NCBI RefSeq assembly: GCF_000014565.1
Contig: NC_008268.1
Location: 1,922,001 to 1,986,000 of the forward strand
Source of the DNA: Rhodococcus jostii RHA1
Lineage (GTDB): Bacteria; Actinomycetota; Actinomycetes; Mycobacteriales; Mycobacteriaceae
DNA: 64,000 nucleotides
Direction: 5' to 3'
Shown: positions 44,549 through 53,831 of the stretch, one piece after another
How positions within the stretch are numbered: the first letter of the stretch is position 1
How the letters are laid out: each line of letters starts with the position of its first letter
Notes under the pieces: generated by a model
What the model saw: the letters and a program-made list of their open reading frames with translations, nothing else
Told to the model about the DNA's origin: nothing
Databases searched by the model: none
Translations under genes and position numbers: made by a program

Positions 44549-46494
44549 GCGCTGACCTCCTCGAGAGCATCGGCGGCTGCGGTGATCTTCGCGGCGACGT
44601 CGGCTGCGGTGACGAGAGCGGCGTGGATGGAGCCGCCGTTGCCACTCGCGTCACCGACCGTGTGGACGCCGAGTCGGGGTGCCGACGACCGCACTGCGGC
44701 GAGCAGGTCGGTGCGCGGCGCGACACCGTGCGAGATCAGCAGTTCGCCGGGGGCGTCGACCACCCGCTCTTCTCCGGCGGTCGAGATCACCACCCGGTCT
44801 TCCTCGATCCGGGTCACGATCGACGACAGGTGGGTGGTGAGGTTCGCACTCGCCGCGAGCCGCGGCAGCAGCACGATCTTTCCGCGCCGGCCGACGTCGT
44901 GGGCGATCGTCTCCTGCGGGCCGATCATGACCACCTTCGTGCCGTGCCGGAGCAGGTCGTCGGCGACCGCGGCCGCTTCCCGGTCGGCGCCGAAGATCGT
45001 GATCGCCTCGGGTGCCGGGTCTCCGGATTCCAGGAACTCGCGGACGTCGCGGACCCTCCGGGTGTGTGCCCCCGGGAGGTCGACGTCAGGTCCGCGGCCG
45101 CCCGTCGCGAGCACGACGGCGTCGAAGTCGAGTTCCGCCAGTGCTGCGGCGTCGACTCGTGCGCCGGTGTGGCAGGTGATGTCGAGGTCGGCGATCTCGG
45201 CGAGGTACCAGTCGACGATCCGCGCGTACTCGGGGTACTCGTGCAGCCGGGAGGCCAGCGCGAAATCACCACCGAGGCTGTCGCGTTCGTCGTACAGGTC
45301 GACGCGGTGCCCGGCGAGCGCGAGGTCGCGGGCGGCCGCCATCCCCGACGGGCCACCGCCGACGACGGCGACGCGCACCGCCACGTCCGCCGGTTTCGAC
45401 GGCTGCTCGAGTTCGCGGCCCACCCACGGATTGACCGAGCACGGAACGGGTCCGGCGGCGAGGCTGTCGATGCAGTAGTTGCAGGCGATGCAGGGCCGGT
45501 ACCGGCCGCCGTCCAGCGCGCGGTTCGGGAAGTCCGGGTCGGCGTGCAGGGTGCGGGCCATGCTGACGAAGTCGGCCTGCCCCGATTCGATGATCTGCGC
45601 CGCGACCTCGGGTGAGCTGATCCGGCCTGCGACCCCGACGGGGAGGTCGAAGTCCCGCGTGTACGGCTCGGAGTACGGGGCGAGGAGGCCGCGTGGCCAC
45701 TCGCCGGGTTGGATGATCCACTGCCCGGATTCGTAGTTTCCGGCGGAGACGTCGAGGAAGTCGAGCCGGCTTGTGTCGATCGCGTCGATGCGGGCGCGGG
45801 TCGTCTCGGCGTCGAGACCGCCGTCGACGGCCTCGAACGCCGAGAACCGCAGTCCGAGAGCGATACCCGGCGCCATTGTGCGCACGGCGTCGATCACCTT
45901 GTTGACGAACAGCGCCGGATCGGCCCACTCGTCGTCGCGGTGGTTGTACGCCGGCGACAGGAACTGGTGGATGAGGTAGCCGTGACCGCCGTGCAGCGAG
46001 ATCACGTCGACCCCGGCCTGCTGACAGCGCGCGGCGGCCTCACCGAAGCATTCGATGATGTGCTCGATGTCGTCGCCGTCGAGTTGCTCGGGCATTTCGC
46101 CGCCGACCACCGCGCACGGGATCGGTGACGGTGCGACGGGGACGAATCCGCTGACGGAACCCTGCGCGGTGCGGCCGCCGTGATTGAGTTCGACGCCGAC
46201 GAGCGCGCCCTGCGCATGAATCGCCTCGGCCATCTTCGCGATGCCCGGGATGCGTTCGTCGACGTCCACACCCATCTGCCGGATACGGCCCTTGCCGTCG
46301 GCCCGCACGTAGCTGGCCTCGGTGAAGACGAGAGCGGCACCGCCCGCCGCACGGCGCTCGAGGTACGCGACGTACTCGTCGGTCATCGTGCCGTCGACCT
46401 CGCAGTAGTTGCGCTCCATCGGCGCCGATACGAAGCGGTTGCGCAGTCGCACGTTCCCCAGGTCGAGTGGTGCGGCGAACGGACGCGCGGTCAT
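44545..46494 (-). CDS. NADH:flavin oxidoreductase, TMADH/dienoyl-CoA reductase type
   Basis: A 649-aa three-domain flavoprotein. The N-terminal OYE barrel (1-340) has SLHGGHGYLIHQFLSP with the paired His of the active site. Iron-sulfur cysteines are in CIACNYC plus PVPCSVNP, the Cx2Cx2C...C spacing of trimethylamine dehydrogenase rather than FadH. An FAD/NAD domain follows (VAVVGGGPSGMAAARDLALA, about 375-394). It could reduce a ring C=C bond or oxidatively attack its substrate. ATGA overlaps occur at both ends. Confidence 0.87.
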   Translation of the reverse strand: MTARPFAAPLDLGNVRLRNRFVSAPMERNYCEVDGTMTDEYVAYLERRAAGGAALVFTEASYVRADGKGRIRQMGVDVDERIPGIAKMAEAIHAQGALVGVELNHGGRTAQGSVSGFVPVAPSPIPCAVVGGEMPEQLDGDDIEHIIECFGEAAARCQQAGVDVISLHGGHGYLIHQFLSPAYNHRDDEWADPALFVNKVIDAVRTMAPGIALGLRFSAFEAVDGGLDAETTRARIDAIDTSRLDFLDVSAGNYESGQWIIQPGEWPRGLLAPYSEPYTRDFDLPVGVAGRISSPEVAAQIIESGQADFVSMARTLHADPDFPNRALDGGRYRPCIACNYCIDSLAAGPVPCSVNPWVGRELEQPSKPADVAVRVAVVGGGPSGMAAARDLALAGHRVDLYDERDSLGGDFALASRLHEYPEYARIVDWYLAEIADLDITCHTGARVDAAALAELDFDAVVLATGGRGPDVDLPGAHTRRVRDVREFLESGDPAPEAITIFGADREAAAVADDLLRHGTKVVMIGPQETIAHDVGRRGKIVLLPRLAASANLTTHLSSIVTRIEEDRVVISTAGEERVVDAPGELLISHGVAPRTDLLAAVRSSAPRLGVHTVGDASGNGGSIHAALVTAADVAAKITAAADALEEVSA

Positions 46495-47393
46495 CGGGAC
46501 TCCTCGAGAACGGTCGGGGCGCACTGATCGGCGAGCAGTTCGCCGAGGTGACGTCGCATGCGGTCGGGGTCGGGGACGACACCGGTGAGGAGGGCGAACG
46601 TGTCGGCCGCCTGAGCGACGAGCATCTGACCGCCGTCGAGCACGTCGCAGCCGAGAGCGATTGCTGCCGTGACGAGTTCGGTCCGCAGCGGGCGGTAGAC
46701 GATGTCGGCGACCCACAGTCCGGGGCGGAGCGCGTCGGTGTCGAACGGCGTTCCCGGATGTCCGACCATGCCGATCGGAGAGGCGTTGACGACGCCGTCG
46801 CAGTGCCCCAGTGTCGCTTCGATCGCGTCGAGGGGGATGGCCGTGACCCGCGTCTGCGGGAAGGCCGCCGCGACGCGCGCGCAGACGTCCGCGGCACGGG
46901 CCGGGTCGAGGTCGGCGACCCGCAGGTCCGTCACCCCGGCGGCGGCGAGCGCGTAGGCGACAGTCGAACCGGCACCGCCCGCACCGGCGAGGACGACGCG
47001 GCCGAGCCTGGCATCGGGCAGTCCCCGGCGCAGCGCCGCGAGGAATCCGCTGTGGTCGGTGTTGTGACCGACCAGGCGGCCGTCGCGAACGACGACGGTG
47101 TTGACAGCACCGAGAAGTCGTGCGTTGTCGGACAATTCGTCGAGTGAGTCGACGACCACCTGCTTGCACGGGTGGGTGATGTTCAGTCCGGTGCAACCGG
47201 CTGCGACGGCCTGCCGCAGCGTGTCGCCGGAGTCGTCGACGGGGATGCCCTCCGCCGCGACGTCGAGCAGGTCGTAGCGGTAGTCGGTCAGGCCGAGGGC
47301 GGCGGCCTCGTGTTCGTGCAGCGCCGGCGACAGGGACGTGGCGATCGCTGCCCCGACGAGGCGGATCCGGTGCCGGGTGGATACGGGGTGCAT
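46491..47393 (-). CDS. aroE: Quinate/shikimate dehydrogenase (AroE family)
   Basis: A 300-aa enzyme. S20 and S22 (SLSPALHE) would bind the carboxylate, K77 in NITHPCKQ and D113 in NTDHSGF are the catalytic pair, and VVLAGAGGAGSTVAYALAAA is the nucleotide-binding loop. The NITHPCKQ form resembles catabolic QsuD/YdiB-like members more than biosynthetic AroE. Its place inside a catabolic operon supports oxidation of quinate, shikimate or a related cyclic hydroxy-acid. The upstream transporter gene ends 31 bases before it. Confidence 0.87.
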   Translation of the reverse strand: MHPVSTRHRIRLVGAAIATSLSPALHEHEAAALGLTDYRYDLLDVAAEGIPVDDSGDTLRQAVAAGCTGLNITHPCKQVVVDSLDELSDNARLLGAVNTVVVRDGRLVGHNTDHSGFLAALRRGLPDARLGRVVLAGAGGAGSTVAYALAAAGVTDLRVADLDPARAADVCARVAAAFPQTRVTAIPLDAIEATLGHCDGVVNASPIGMVGHPGTPFDTDALRPGLWVADIVYRPLRTELVTAAIALGCDVLDGGQMLVAQAADTFALLTGVVPDPDRMRRHLGELLADQCAPTVLEESR

Positions 47394-47424
47394 GACAATC
47401 TCCTGCAGTGAGGGTCCGGGCCGG

Positions 47425-48789
47425 TCAGGCGTCGTTGCGGACGAGCGTCTGGTACCGGGTGCCGACCGTCGTCGTGCCGGGTTCGCCGAGCTGCTCGGTG
47501 GGGGTGCGGTATGTCTCGGGTCCGGTGAGTGCGGCGACCGACGACAGCAGCGCGAAGCCCAGGCACATCCAGGCGACCGGGGTCCAGTTCGCGGTGTCTC
47601 CCGCCGACAGCCACTGCGCGATGGCCGGGGTGAAGCCGGCCACCAGAAGTCCGAGCATCAGGCTCACGGCCATTCCGGTGTACCGGACCTTGGCGGGGAA
47701 CTGCTCGGGGAAGTACGCCGGGTACACACCGTTGGGCATCGCATAGAACAGGCCGATCAGGACGATGCCTGCCGCGAACACCATCGGCGCGCTGCCGGTT
47801 CCGATCGCGTGGAAGAACACGAACACCATGCCCGCGGCACCGACGGCGCCCGTCACGAACACCGGTTTGCGGCCGATCCGGTCGGCGAGCATTCCGAACA
47901 GCGGCTGGGTGAGGACCGCGACGAAGTTGGCGACGGCGATGGCCCACAGCATCGTGGAGCGTTCGAGCCCGGCGACCTGCACCGCGTAGGCCAGCGCGAA
48001 GACGTTGACGATGGTGTTGATCATCGCGAACGTCGCGCTGAGGCTGATCCGGATCACGGTGCGCCAGTGCGAGCGAAACATCTCGACGACGGGGATTCCC
48101 GCGGTGTCGTCGTGTTCCTTCAGTTCTTCGAAGACCTCGGGCTCGTCGAGCTTGCGACGCAGCCAGACCGCAACACCCGTCACGACGATGCTGAGCAGAA
48201 AGGGCACCCGCCAGCCCCACGAATAGAGCGCGTCGTCCGGCAGGGCGGCCACGGGAATGAATACCAGACTCGAGATGACGATGCCGAACATGATGCCGCT
48301 CATGGTGAACGAGGTGTAGAACGATCGACGGTTGTCCGGTGCATGCTCGAGAGTCAACGCGGAGGATCCTGGCGATTCGCCGCCGGCCGACAGACCCTGC
48401 AGCAGTCGCAGGAGCACCAGGATGATGGGCGCGGCGATGCCGATCTGGTCGTACGTGGGCAGGCAGCCGACGACCACGGTCGCGACACCCATGAGCAGGA
48501 GGCAGGCCAGCAGCGAATTCTTGCGCCCGTATCGGTCCCCGAGATGTCCCCACAGCACTGCGCCGAGTGGACGCGCGATGTACGCCACGCCGAGCGTCCC
48601 GATCGACAGCAGGGTCGCCGTGGCTCCTCCGCCCGGGAAGAAGATTCGCGGGAAGACCAGCGCTGCCGCGGATCCGTAGATGAAGAAGTCGTAGTACTCC
48701 AGCGTGCTGCCGAGGAATCCCGAGACGGCGGCCCGGCGGGCGTTCCCGTTCGGTTGTCCCCCGGTGTCGCGAGTGGAAGTGCTTGCCAT
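47425..48789 (-). CDS. MFS transporter, metabolite:H+ symporter
   Basis: A 454-aa protein with 12 predicted helices. [35 protein letters not shown] and [20 protein letters not shown] are the MHS signatures. ATG 48789 follows AAGGAACACC. It heads the run of minus-strand genes 40109-48789 and probably imports the substrate of that pathway, in line with shikimate/quinate-type cargo of relatives. Confidence 0.87.
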   Translation of the reverse strand: MASTSTRDTGGQPNGNARRAAVSGFLGSTLEYYDFFIYGSAAALVFPRIFFPGGGATATLLSIGTLGVAYIARPLGAVLWGHLGDRYGRKNSLLACLLLMGVATVVVGCLPTYDQIGIAAPIILVLLRLLQGLSAGGESPGSSALTLEHAPDNRRSFYTSFTMSGIMFGIVISSLVFIPVAALPDDALYSWGWRVPFLLSIVVTGVAVWLRRKLDEPEVFEELKEHDDTAGIPVVEMFRSHWRTVIRISLSATFAMINTIVNVFALAYAVQVAGLERSTMLWAIAVANFVAVLTQPLFGMLADRIGRKPVFVTGAVGAAGMVFVFFHAIGTGSAPMVFAAGIVLIGLFYAMPNGVYPAYFPEQFPAKVRYTGMAVSLMLGLLVAGFTPAIAQWLSAGDTANWTPVAWMCLGFALLSSVAALTGPETYRTPTEQLGEPGTTTVGTRYQTLVRNDA

Positions 48790-48941
48790 GGTGTTCCTTT
48801 CGTCCCAAGGATCCGGTGCGCCGCGAGGCTTCCTTCGGAGGTGATCCACCTCACACGAAGTTCCGGACCGTGACGAGCGTGTCATGGCGAACTATGCGCA
48901 GTCCAGCGCAAAAAAAGTCTTAGATATAGACCGAAAATGTC

Positions 48942-49835
48942 CTAATCGGGCGTCGGGAGAATGTCCTCCGATACCGCGAGGGCCACCCGGAGCGCGTCGG
49001 AGACCCGACGCGGTGACCAGGCGAGTCCGTGATTCATGTAGATCGGCTCGCCGGTGAGCGGCACGAACACCGTGCCCGGGGGCGTGAGCGCGGCAATGCC
49101 CGACGTCATGAGCGCCACGCCGACACCCGTCGCCACCAGCATCAGGATCATGTACGGATCGGTGATCTCCTGCACCACGCGGGGACGGAATCCCGCATCG
49201 ACGCAGGCCCGCATCGCGACCTCCTGCAATGCCGAGCCGGCCGACAGCGGTGTCGTGACGAAGCCGTCTTCGGCCAGGTCGCGCAGGTCGATCTCCGGCT
49301 CGGACGCGAGTGGGTGGTCCGCCGGGAGCACGGCCCCGAACGGCTCACGGCGGATCAACCGGGTGGACACCGAGGCCGTCTCGACGGGAAGGCCGACGAA
49401 CGCGAGATCGAGTGCACCACTGTCCAATTGAGTGATGGCGTCACGGGTCATGATGCGCCCGACGAGGGTGAGTTCGATGTCGGGGTAGCGCTGCCGGAGC
49501 GCGCGGGTGAGCGGGGGCAGGGATAGGTGATTGAGCACGCCCGTGAAGCCGATCTTGATGCGGCCGTACACGCCCCCGGCGGACGCGCGGGTGGCCTGCC
49601 GCGCGATGTCGACGCTCTCGAGAATCCGGTAGGCGTGCGGCAGGAACGTGTGGCCGGCCGACGTCAGGGCGACGCTGCGGGTGCTCCGCTCGAACAGCGG
49701 CACGCCGATGTCCTTCTCGAGTTTGCGCACGGTCTGACTCAGCGGCGACTGGGCCATCTGGAGTCGCGCGGCGGCCCTGCCGAAGTGCAGTTCTTCGGCG
49801 ACGGCGACGAACGCTTGCAGCCAGCGAATCTCCAT
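48942..49835 (-). CDS. LysR family regulator 2
   Basis: A 297-aa regulator. The winged helix is MEIRWLQAFVAVAEELHFGR with SPLSQTVRKLEKDIGVPLFE. The effector domain (about 88-290) resembles aromatic-responsive BenM/CatM-type members. It is divergent from the SDR gene and 152 bases upstream of the MHS transporter on its own strand. A T-N11-A-like box lies in the divergent space. It is the likely activator of the 40109-48789 operon and/or the SDR. Confidence 0.9.
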   Translation of the reverse strand: MEIRWLQAFVAVAEELHFGRAAARLQMAQSPLSQTVRKLEKDIGVPLFERSTRSVALTSAGHTFLPHAYRILESVDIARQATRASAGGVYGRIKIGFTGVLNHLSLPPLTRALRQRYPDIELTLVGRIMTRDAITQLDSGALDLAFVGLPVETASVSTRLIRREPFGAVLPADHPLASEPEIDLRDLAEDGFVTTPLSAGSALQEVAMRACVDAGFRPRVVQEITDPYMILMLVATGVGVALMTSGIAALTPPGTVFVPLTGEPIYMNHGLAWSPRRVSDALRVALAVSEDILPTPD

Positions 49836-49886
49836 CGGATTCCCTTCGGCGAGTTTGACGAGTGTGGCTCAGCCCATATATTCCAA

Positions 49887-49903
49887 TTCATACACAGTGT
49901 GAA
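49887..49903. promoter_or_regulatory. Candidate LysR box
   Basis: TTCATACACAGTGTGAA is a partly symmetric 17-mer with the T-N11-A pattern of LysR sites (six of eight arm positions pair). It lies between the divergent lysR and SDR starts. Confidence 0.5.
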
Positions 49904-49969
49904 ACGGATAATACCGATTTCGCACATAGAACAAGACTAATGCGCACACAGTCACGAGGAGAAACCACC

Positions 49970-50662
49970 ATGGCCACGTATCCCGAGGGCGCCACCGCGC
50001 TCGTCACCGGCGGCGCGAGCGGAATCGGCGCGGCGTGCGCGAAGCGCCTCACCGGCGCCGGGGTCCGCGTCGTCACCGCCGACGTCGCCACGGGGGCCGA
50101 CGAGCACCTCGACGTCACCGATGCCGACGCCGTCGAGAAACTCGCCGCCCGGCTCGGCCGCGTCGACATCCTCGTCAACAGCGCCGGCGTCGTGGGACCG
50201 TCGGTTCCACTGGTGAACGTCGACCTCGAGGACTGGCGCCGCACGTTCCGGATCAACGTCGACGGGACATTCCTCCTCTGCCGCGCGTTCGTGCCGGCCA
50301 TGACCGGCGCCGGCTGGGGGCGGGTGGTGAATCTGGCGAGCATCGCGGCGAAGGACGGCAATCCCAACCAGAGCGCCTACTCGGCGTCGAAGGCGGCCGT
50401 GATCGCGCTGACGAAATCGCTCGGCAAGGAGGTCGCGCAGACCGGTGTCCTGGCCAACGTGGTGGCACCCGCCGCTGTGGAGAGCCCGATGAATGCCGGC
50501 ACCGACCCGGCGATCCTCGCGCGGTCGCAGAGCCTGACCCCGATGGCCCGGATGGGACGGCCCGAGGAGATCGCCGAACTCGTCGCATGGCTGTGCTCGG
50601 AGGCGCTCAGCTTCTCGACCGGCGCCGTCTACGACGCCAGCGGTGGCCGGGCGTCGTACTAG
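49970..50662 (+). CDS. Short-chain dehydrogenase/reductase
   Basis: A 230-aa classical SDR. The cofactor loop is ALVTGGASGIGAACAKRL, NSAG is the structural motif, and Ser in NLASIAAKDGNP with YSASK gives the Ser-Tyr-Lys active site. ATG 49970 follows GAGGAG. It is divergent from lysR 2 and probably its target. It may be an alcohol dehydrogenase step of the neighbouring alicyclic pathway. It converges on tsdC; the 199-base gap (50663-50861) shows no gene. Confidence 0.9.
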   Translation: MATYPEGATALVTGGASGIGAACAKRLTGAGVRVVTADVATGADEHLDVTDADAVEKLAARLGRVDILVNSAGVVGPSVPLVNVDLEDWRRTFRINVDGTFLLCRAFVPAMTGAGWGRVVNLASIAAKDGNPNQSAYSASKAAVIALTKSLGKEVAQTGVLANVVAPAAVESPMNAGTDPAILARSQSLTPMARMGRPEEIAELVAWLCSEALSFSTGAVYDASGGRASY

Positions 50663-50861
50663 CTCGATACTCGCTCGGCTCCAGGCCTGGTTATCGGCGG
50701 CCCGTACTCCTGCCCAGTGCCCGCCCGCCCCAGAGACCTCAGCACCGAGGACTGCCCGGCTCTGCCGTCTCCGGCCACCGGAGACATCTCAGCAGGTCCA
50801 CACGTCGCGGTGACAGCGAGATCGGCGAGCTGCCTGTCGGTGTGGCTTCTGGACGACGAGG

Positions 50862-51710
50862 TCAGCTGCTGCCCCGCGTGAGTACGAAGTCGTATTGGGA
50901 CGACCATGCTGTGGCGGGGTCGTCACTGTTTCTGTCGTAGGTGGCGATCAGCGCCTCTTTCACACCGAAGACGGCGTCGGACTCGAGGTAGCTGTCACCC
51001 TCCACGAAGGTGTGGGTCACCAGACGTTCGCAGCCCTCGGCGGTGACGAGAAAGTGCATGTGCGCGGGTCGGTACGGATGCCGCCCGAGCCGGTCGAGCA
51101 GTTGCCCCACAGGACCGTCGTCCGGGATCGGGTAAGCCGTAGGCTTGATGCCGCGGAACAGGTATCGGCCGTCTGCGCCTGTGAGGAATCGACCCCGATT
51201 GTTCCATTGGGGTTGGATGTCTGGCTGCTGAACGTCGTAGTAGCCATCCGCATTGTCCGACCAGACGTCGACGCATGCGCCCTCGATCGGATGGCCGTCG
51301 AGGTCACGGACCTGCCCCGCGAAGAGGCAGGACTCGCCTTTGCCGTCGAGGGAAATGTCATCCCCCATCTGCCGGATCGGCGCCCCCTCGACGTGGAACG
51401 GACCGAAGACGGTGTTCTCGGTGGCGCCGGTGGGCCTGCGGTGGTTGATGGCGTCGACCAGCATCGATACCCCGAGGGTGTCCGACAGCAGGATGAATTC
51501 CTGCCGCTCGGGCCCACAGATCTGTCCGGTTCGCGTCAGGAAGTCGATCGCAAGGCCCCACTCGGCCTGGGTGATACCGACATCCTTGACGAACGAGTGC
51601 AGATGTCGGACAAGGCTTTCCATCACGACGGCGGCCCGGTCACCGGCGTCGATCCCCATTCGACCGTTGACAGTGTCGACGGACTGATCCTCGGTGAAGT
51701 ACGTGGTCAT
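50862..51710 (-). CDS. tsdC: Hydroxyquinol 1,2-dioxygenase
   Basis: A 282-aa non-haem Fe(III) intradiol dioxygenase. The expected ligands are Y158 (GYYDVQQ), Y193 (AYPIP), H217 and H219 (YRPAHMHF). It opens the hydroxyquinol ring to maleylacetate (keto form of hydroxymuconate). It is the last gene of the minus-strand tsdB-tsdA-tsdD-tsdC set. The gene order matches the published R. jostii RHA1 tsdBADC operon. Confidence 0.92.
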   Translation of the reverse strand: MTTYFTEDQSVDTVNGRMGIDAGDRAAVVMESLVRHLHSFVKDVGITQAEWGLAIDFLTRTGQICGPERQEFILLSDTLGVSMLVDAINHRRPTGATENTVFGPFHVEGAPIRQMGDDISLDGKGESCLFAGQVRDLDGHPIEGACVDVWSDNADGYYDVQQPDIQPQWNNRGRFLTGADGRYLFRGIKPTAYPIPDDGPVGQLLDRLGRHPYRPAHMHFLVTAEGCERLVTHTFVEGDSYLESDAVFGVKEALIATYDRNSDDPATAWSSQYDFVLTRGSS

Positions 51711-51721
51711 GCCGATCCTCC

Positions 51722-52807
51722 TTACGGGGTTGATTCTGGGCGGGTGCCGTCGTAGGCGTGCTGCAGCAGTCGGCGGATGGAGTCGCGGTCCAACGGGCGC
51801 GGGGACCAGTAGGGCGCGGCGAGCGCCAAGTCCGCGACACGGTCCAACTGCTCGGGCGTGACCCCCAACTCGGAGAGACGGAGGGGAGCGCCGACTTCCA
51901 CTGCGAAATCGTGGAGGCCCCGGCCGGCACTCCCCCCGAACAGGTCCGCGACGGGTGAAAGGACCGTGGGTTCGGTTTCCTCCACGAAGCCGATCGTGTG
52001 CGGAAGCAGGATTGCGTGGGTCTGTGCATGAGGTAAGTCGAGCGCGCCGCCGAGGGTGTGGCACAGCTTGTGGTGGACGGACATTCCGACGCCGCCGAGG
52101 ACGGTCCCGCACAACCACGCGCCGTAGAGGGCGCGATCCCGCGCGTCGTGGTCGGCAGGGTCGCTCGTCAGCTCACGCAGGGCGTCGCGCAGAGCGGCGA
52201 GGCCCTCCAGGGCCATGAGGGTGAAGATCGGGCTCCCGTCGCGCGCATATACCCCCTCGGCGGCATGTGCCATCGCGTTCAATCCGCTGGCGATGCTGAG
52301 GGGAATCGGCAACGAGTCGGTGAGGGCCGGATCGTAAACAACTGTCTCGGGCAAGATCTCGGGGCCCCGCCGCGTGGTCTTCACCCCGTTCTCGGTCTCG
52401 CCGAGGATCGGGGTCACCTCCGAGCCCGCGTATGTAGTGGGCACAGCGACCTGGGGAAGCCCGGTCCGCGCCGCGATCGCCTTGCCGAGCCCCGTGGTCG
52501 AACCGCCTCCCAGGGCGACGACGCAGTCCGCGTCGAGTTGCTCGATCTCGACCAGTGCCTGGGCGGTGACCTCGACGGGGGTGTGCATGGTGGCGCGGTC
52601 GATGACGCCGACACCGAGCGCACCCAGGTCGTCGGCGAGGCGCCCCGCACTCTCCCTCTGTTGCGCAGTCGACAGCACCACTGCCCGTCGTGCCCCCAGG
52701 CGCTCGACTTCCTCCTTCACGCCGTCGCGGGCACCTCGCCCGAAAACGATGCGCGCTGGCGATCCGCTGTGGACGAAGGGCCGCACCGCCGACTCCTGCC
52801 GGTTCAC
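51722..52807 (-). CDS. tsdD: Maleylacetate reductase
   Basis: A 361-aa member of the iron-alcohol-dehydrogenase fold that reduces maleylacetate to 3-oxoadipate with NAD(P)H. VVALGGGSTTGLGKAIAART and VPTTYAGSEVTPILGETENG are the cofactor-binding motifs, and MSVHHKLCHTLGG is the His cluster. GTG 52807 overlaps the tsdA stop (GTGA); an in-frame start upstream lies within tsdA. Its 3-oxoadipate product would join the beta-ketoadipate pathway. Confidence 0.92.
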   Translation of the reverse strand: MNRQESAVRPFVHSGSPARIVFGRGARDGVKEEVERLGARRAVVLSTAQQRESAGRLADDLGALGVGVIDRATMHTPVEVTAQALVEIEQLDADCVVALGGGSTTGLGKAIAARTGLPQVAVPTTYAGSEVTPILGETENGVKTTRRGPEILPETVVYDPALTDSLPIPLSIASGLNAMAHAAEGVYARDGSPIFTLMALEGLAALRDALRELTSDPADHDARDRALYGAWLCGTVLGGVGMSVHHKLCHTLGGALDLPHAQTHAILLPHTIGFVEETEPTVLSPVADLFGGSAGRGLHDFAVEVGAPLRLSELGVTPEQLDRVADLALAAPYWSPRPLDRDSIRRLLQHAYDGTRPESTP

Positions 52808-53793
52808 CGGTCGAGTTTGAACAACGTGGCGGCGTTGGTCCGACCGATCTTGAGCCGGTCTGCCTCGGAGATGCTGGCAGCGTCGAACCACTCGGCGGCG
52901 TGGTTGATGTTCTCGAAGGGCCAGTCGGTCGAGAACATCACGCGCTCCGAGCCGAGCTCGAGCAACAGGTCGATCAGCGTCTGGGTGCGGAAGTTACCGG
53001 AGGTCGTCACGAAAAAGTTTTCCGTGAAGTAATCGACCATGCGACGTTTCGCCGGGTAAGCGGGCGGCACGTCGACCCAGGCGTTGCGGTGGTCGATGCG
53101 CCAGAGCATCGCGGGGATGCCCTCACCCATGTGACCGAGGACGATCCGCAGGCCGGGGTGCTCGTCGAAGAGACCAGAGGCCATCAAGCGCAACGCATGG
53201 ACGGCAGTCTCCTGCGCGAAGGCCCACGTCGGACCGAGCAGCCACGGGTGGCCCTCGTAGATTCGGGCGTCCTGGTTCAGCGGGTTGCGCGGGTGGAGGT
53301 AGAAGGGCACGTCGAGGCGCTCGACCTCTGCCCAGAAGGGTCGGTACCGGGGGAGGTCGTAGTAGAGGGGGGTACTGCCGCCGTCCACCGTCGCACTCTG
53401 GGAGAACCCGTTGACCAGTGCGCCGACGAAGCCCAGTTCGGTGACGCAGCGTCGCAGTTCCTCGGCGGCGGCGTCGGGGTCCTGGAGCGGCAACGCAGCG
53501 AAGCCGCGGAACCGGTCCGGGCGCTTGGCGCACTCCTCGGCGAGTACGTCGTTGGCGCGACGCGCAATGTCGATGGCGCGCTCCCGTTCGGGGATGGCTT
53601 GCACGGCAGGTGCATTGAGCGAGAGGATCATGGTTTCGATGTTGTGCTCGTCCATCAGCTTCAGGCGGACATCCTGGATGTCGAGAAGCCGCGCCTGCAA
53701 CTCGTCCCAGTAGGTTCCGGGTACGAAGCCCGCGGAGTCGTTCAGCGTCTCCGGGATGGCGAAGTGCTCTTCCAGTGCGATCTTGCCCTGCAT
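52804..53793 (-). CDS. tsdA: Gamma-resorcylate (2,6-dihydroxybenzoate) decarboxylase
   Basis: A 329-aa amidohydrolase-fold, metal-dependent decarboxylase giving resorcinol. The expected metal ligands are E8 and H10 (ALEEHF), H167 (YLHPRN) and D290 (FSTDWPFENI), with H221 in LGHMGEG. These are each about three residues later than in the 327-aa homologue after the N-terminus. ATG 53793 follows GAGGAG. It lies 38 bases downstream of tsdB. Confidence 0.93.
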   Translation of the reverse strand: MQGKIALEEHFAIPETLNDSAGFVPGTYWDELQARLLDIQDVRLKLMDEHNIETMILSLNAPAVQAIPERERAIDIARRANDVLAEECAKRPDRFRGFAALPLQDPDAAAEELRRCVTELGFVGALVNGFSQSATVDGGSTPLYYDLPRYRPFWAEVERLDVPFYLHPRNPLNQDARIYEGHPWLLGPTWAFAQETAVHALRLMASGLFDEHPGLRIVLGHMGEGIPAMLWRIDHRNAWVDVPPAYPAKRRMVDYFTENFFVTTSGNFRTQTLIDLLLELGSERVMFSTDWPFENINHAAEWFDAASISEADRLKIGRTNAATLFKLDR

Positions 53794-53831
53794 CAGTTTT
53801 CTCCTCGAGGTGTTTGTCGGTGGTGGGGGTG

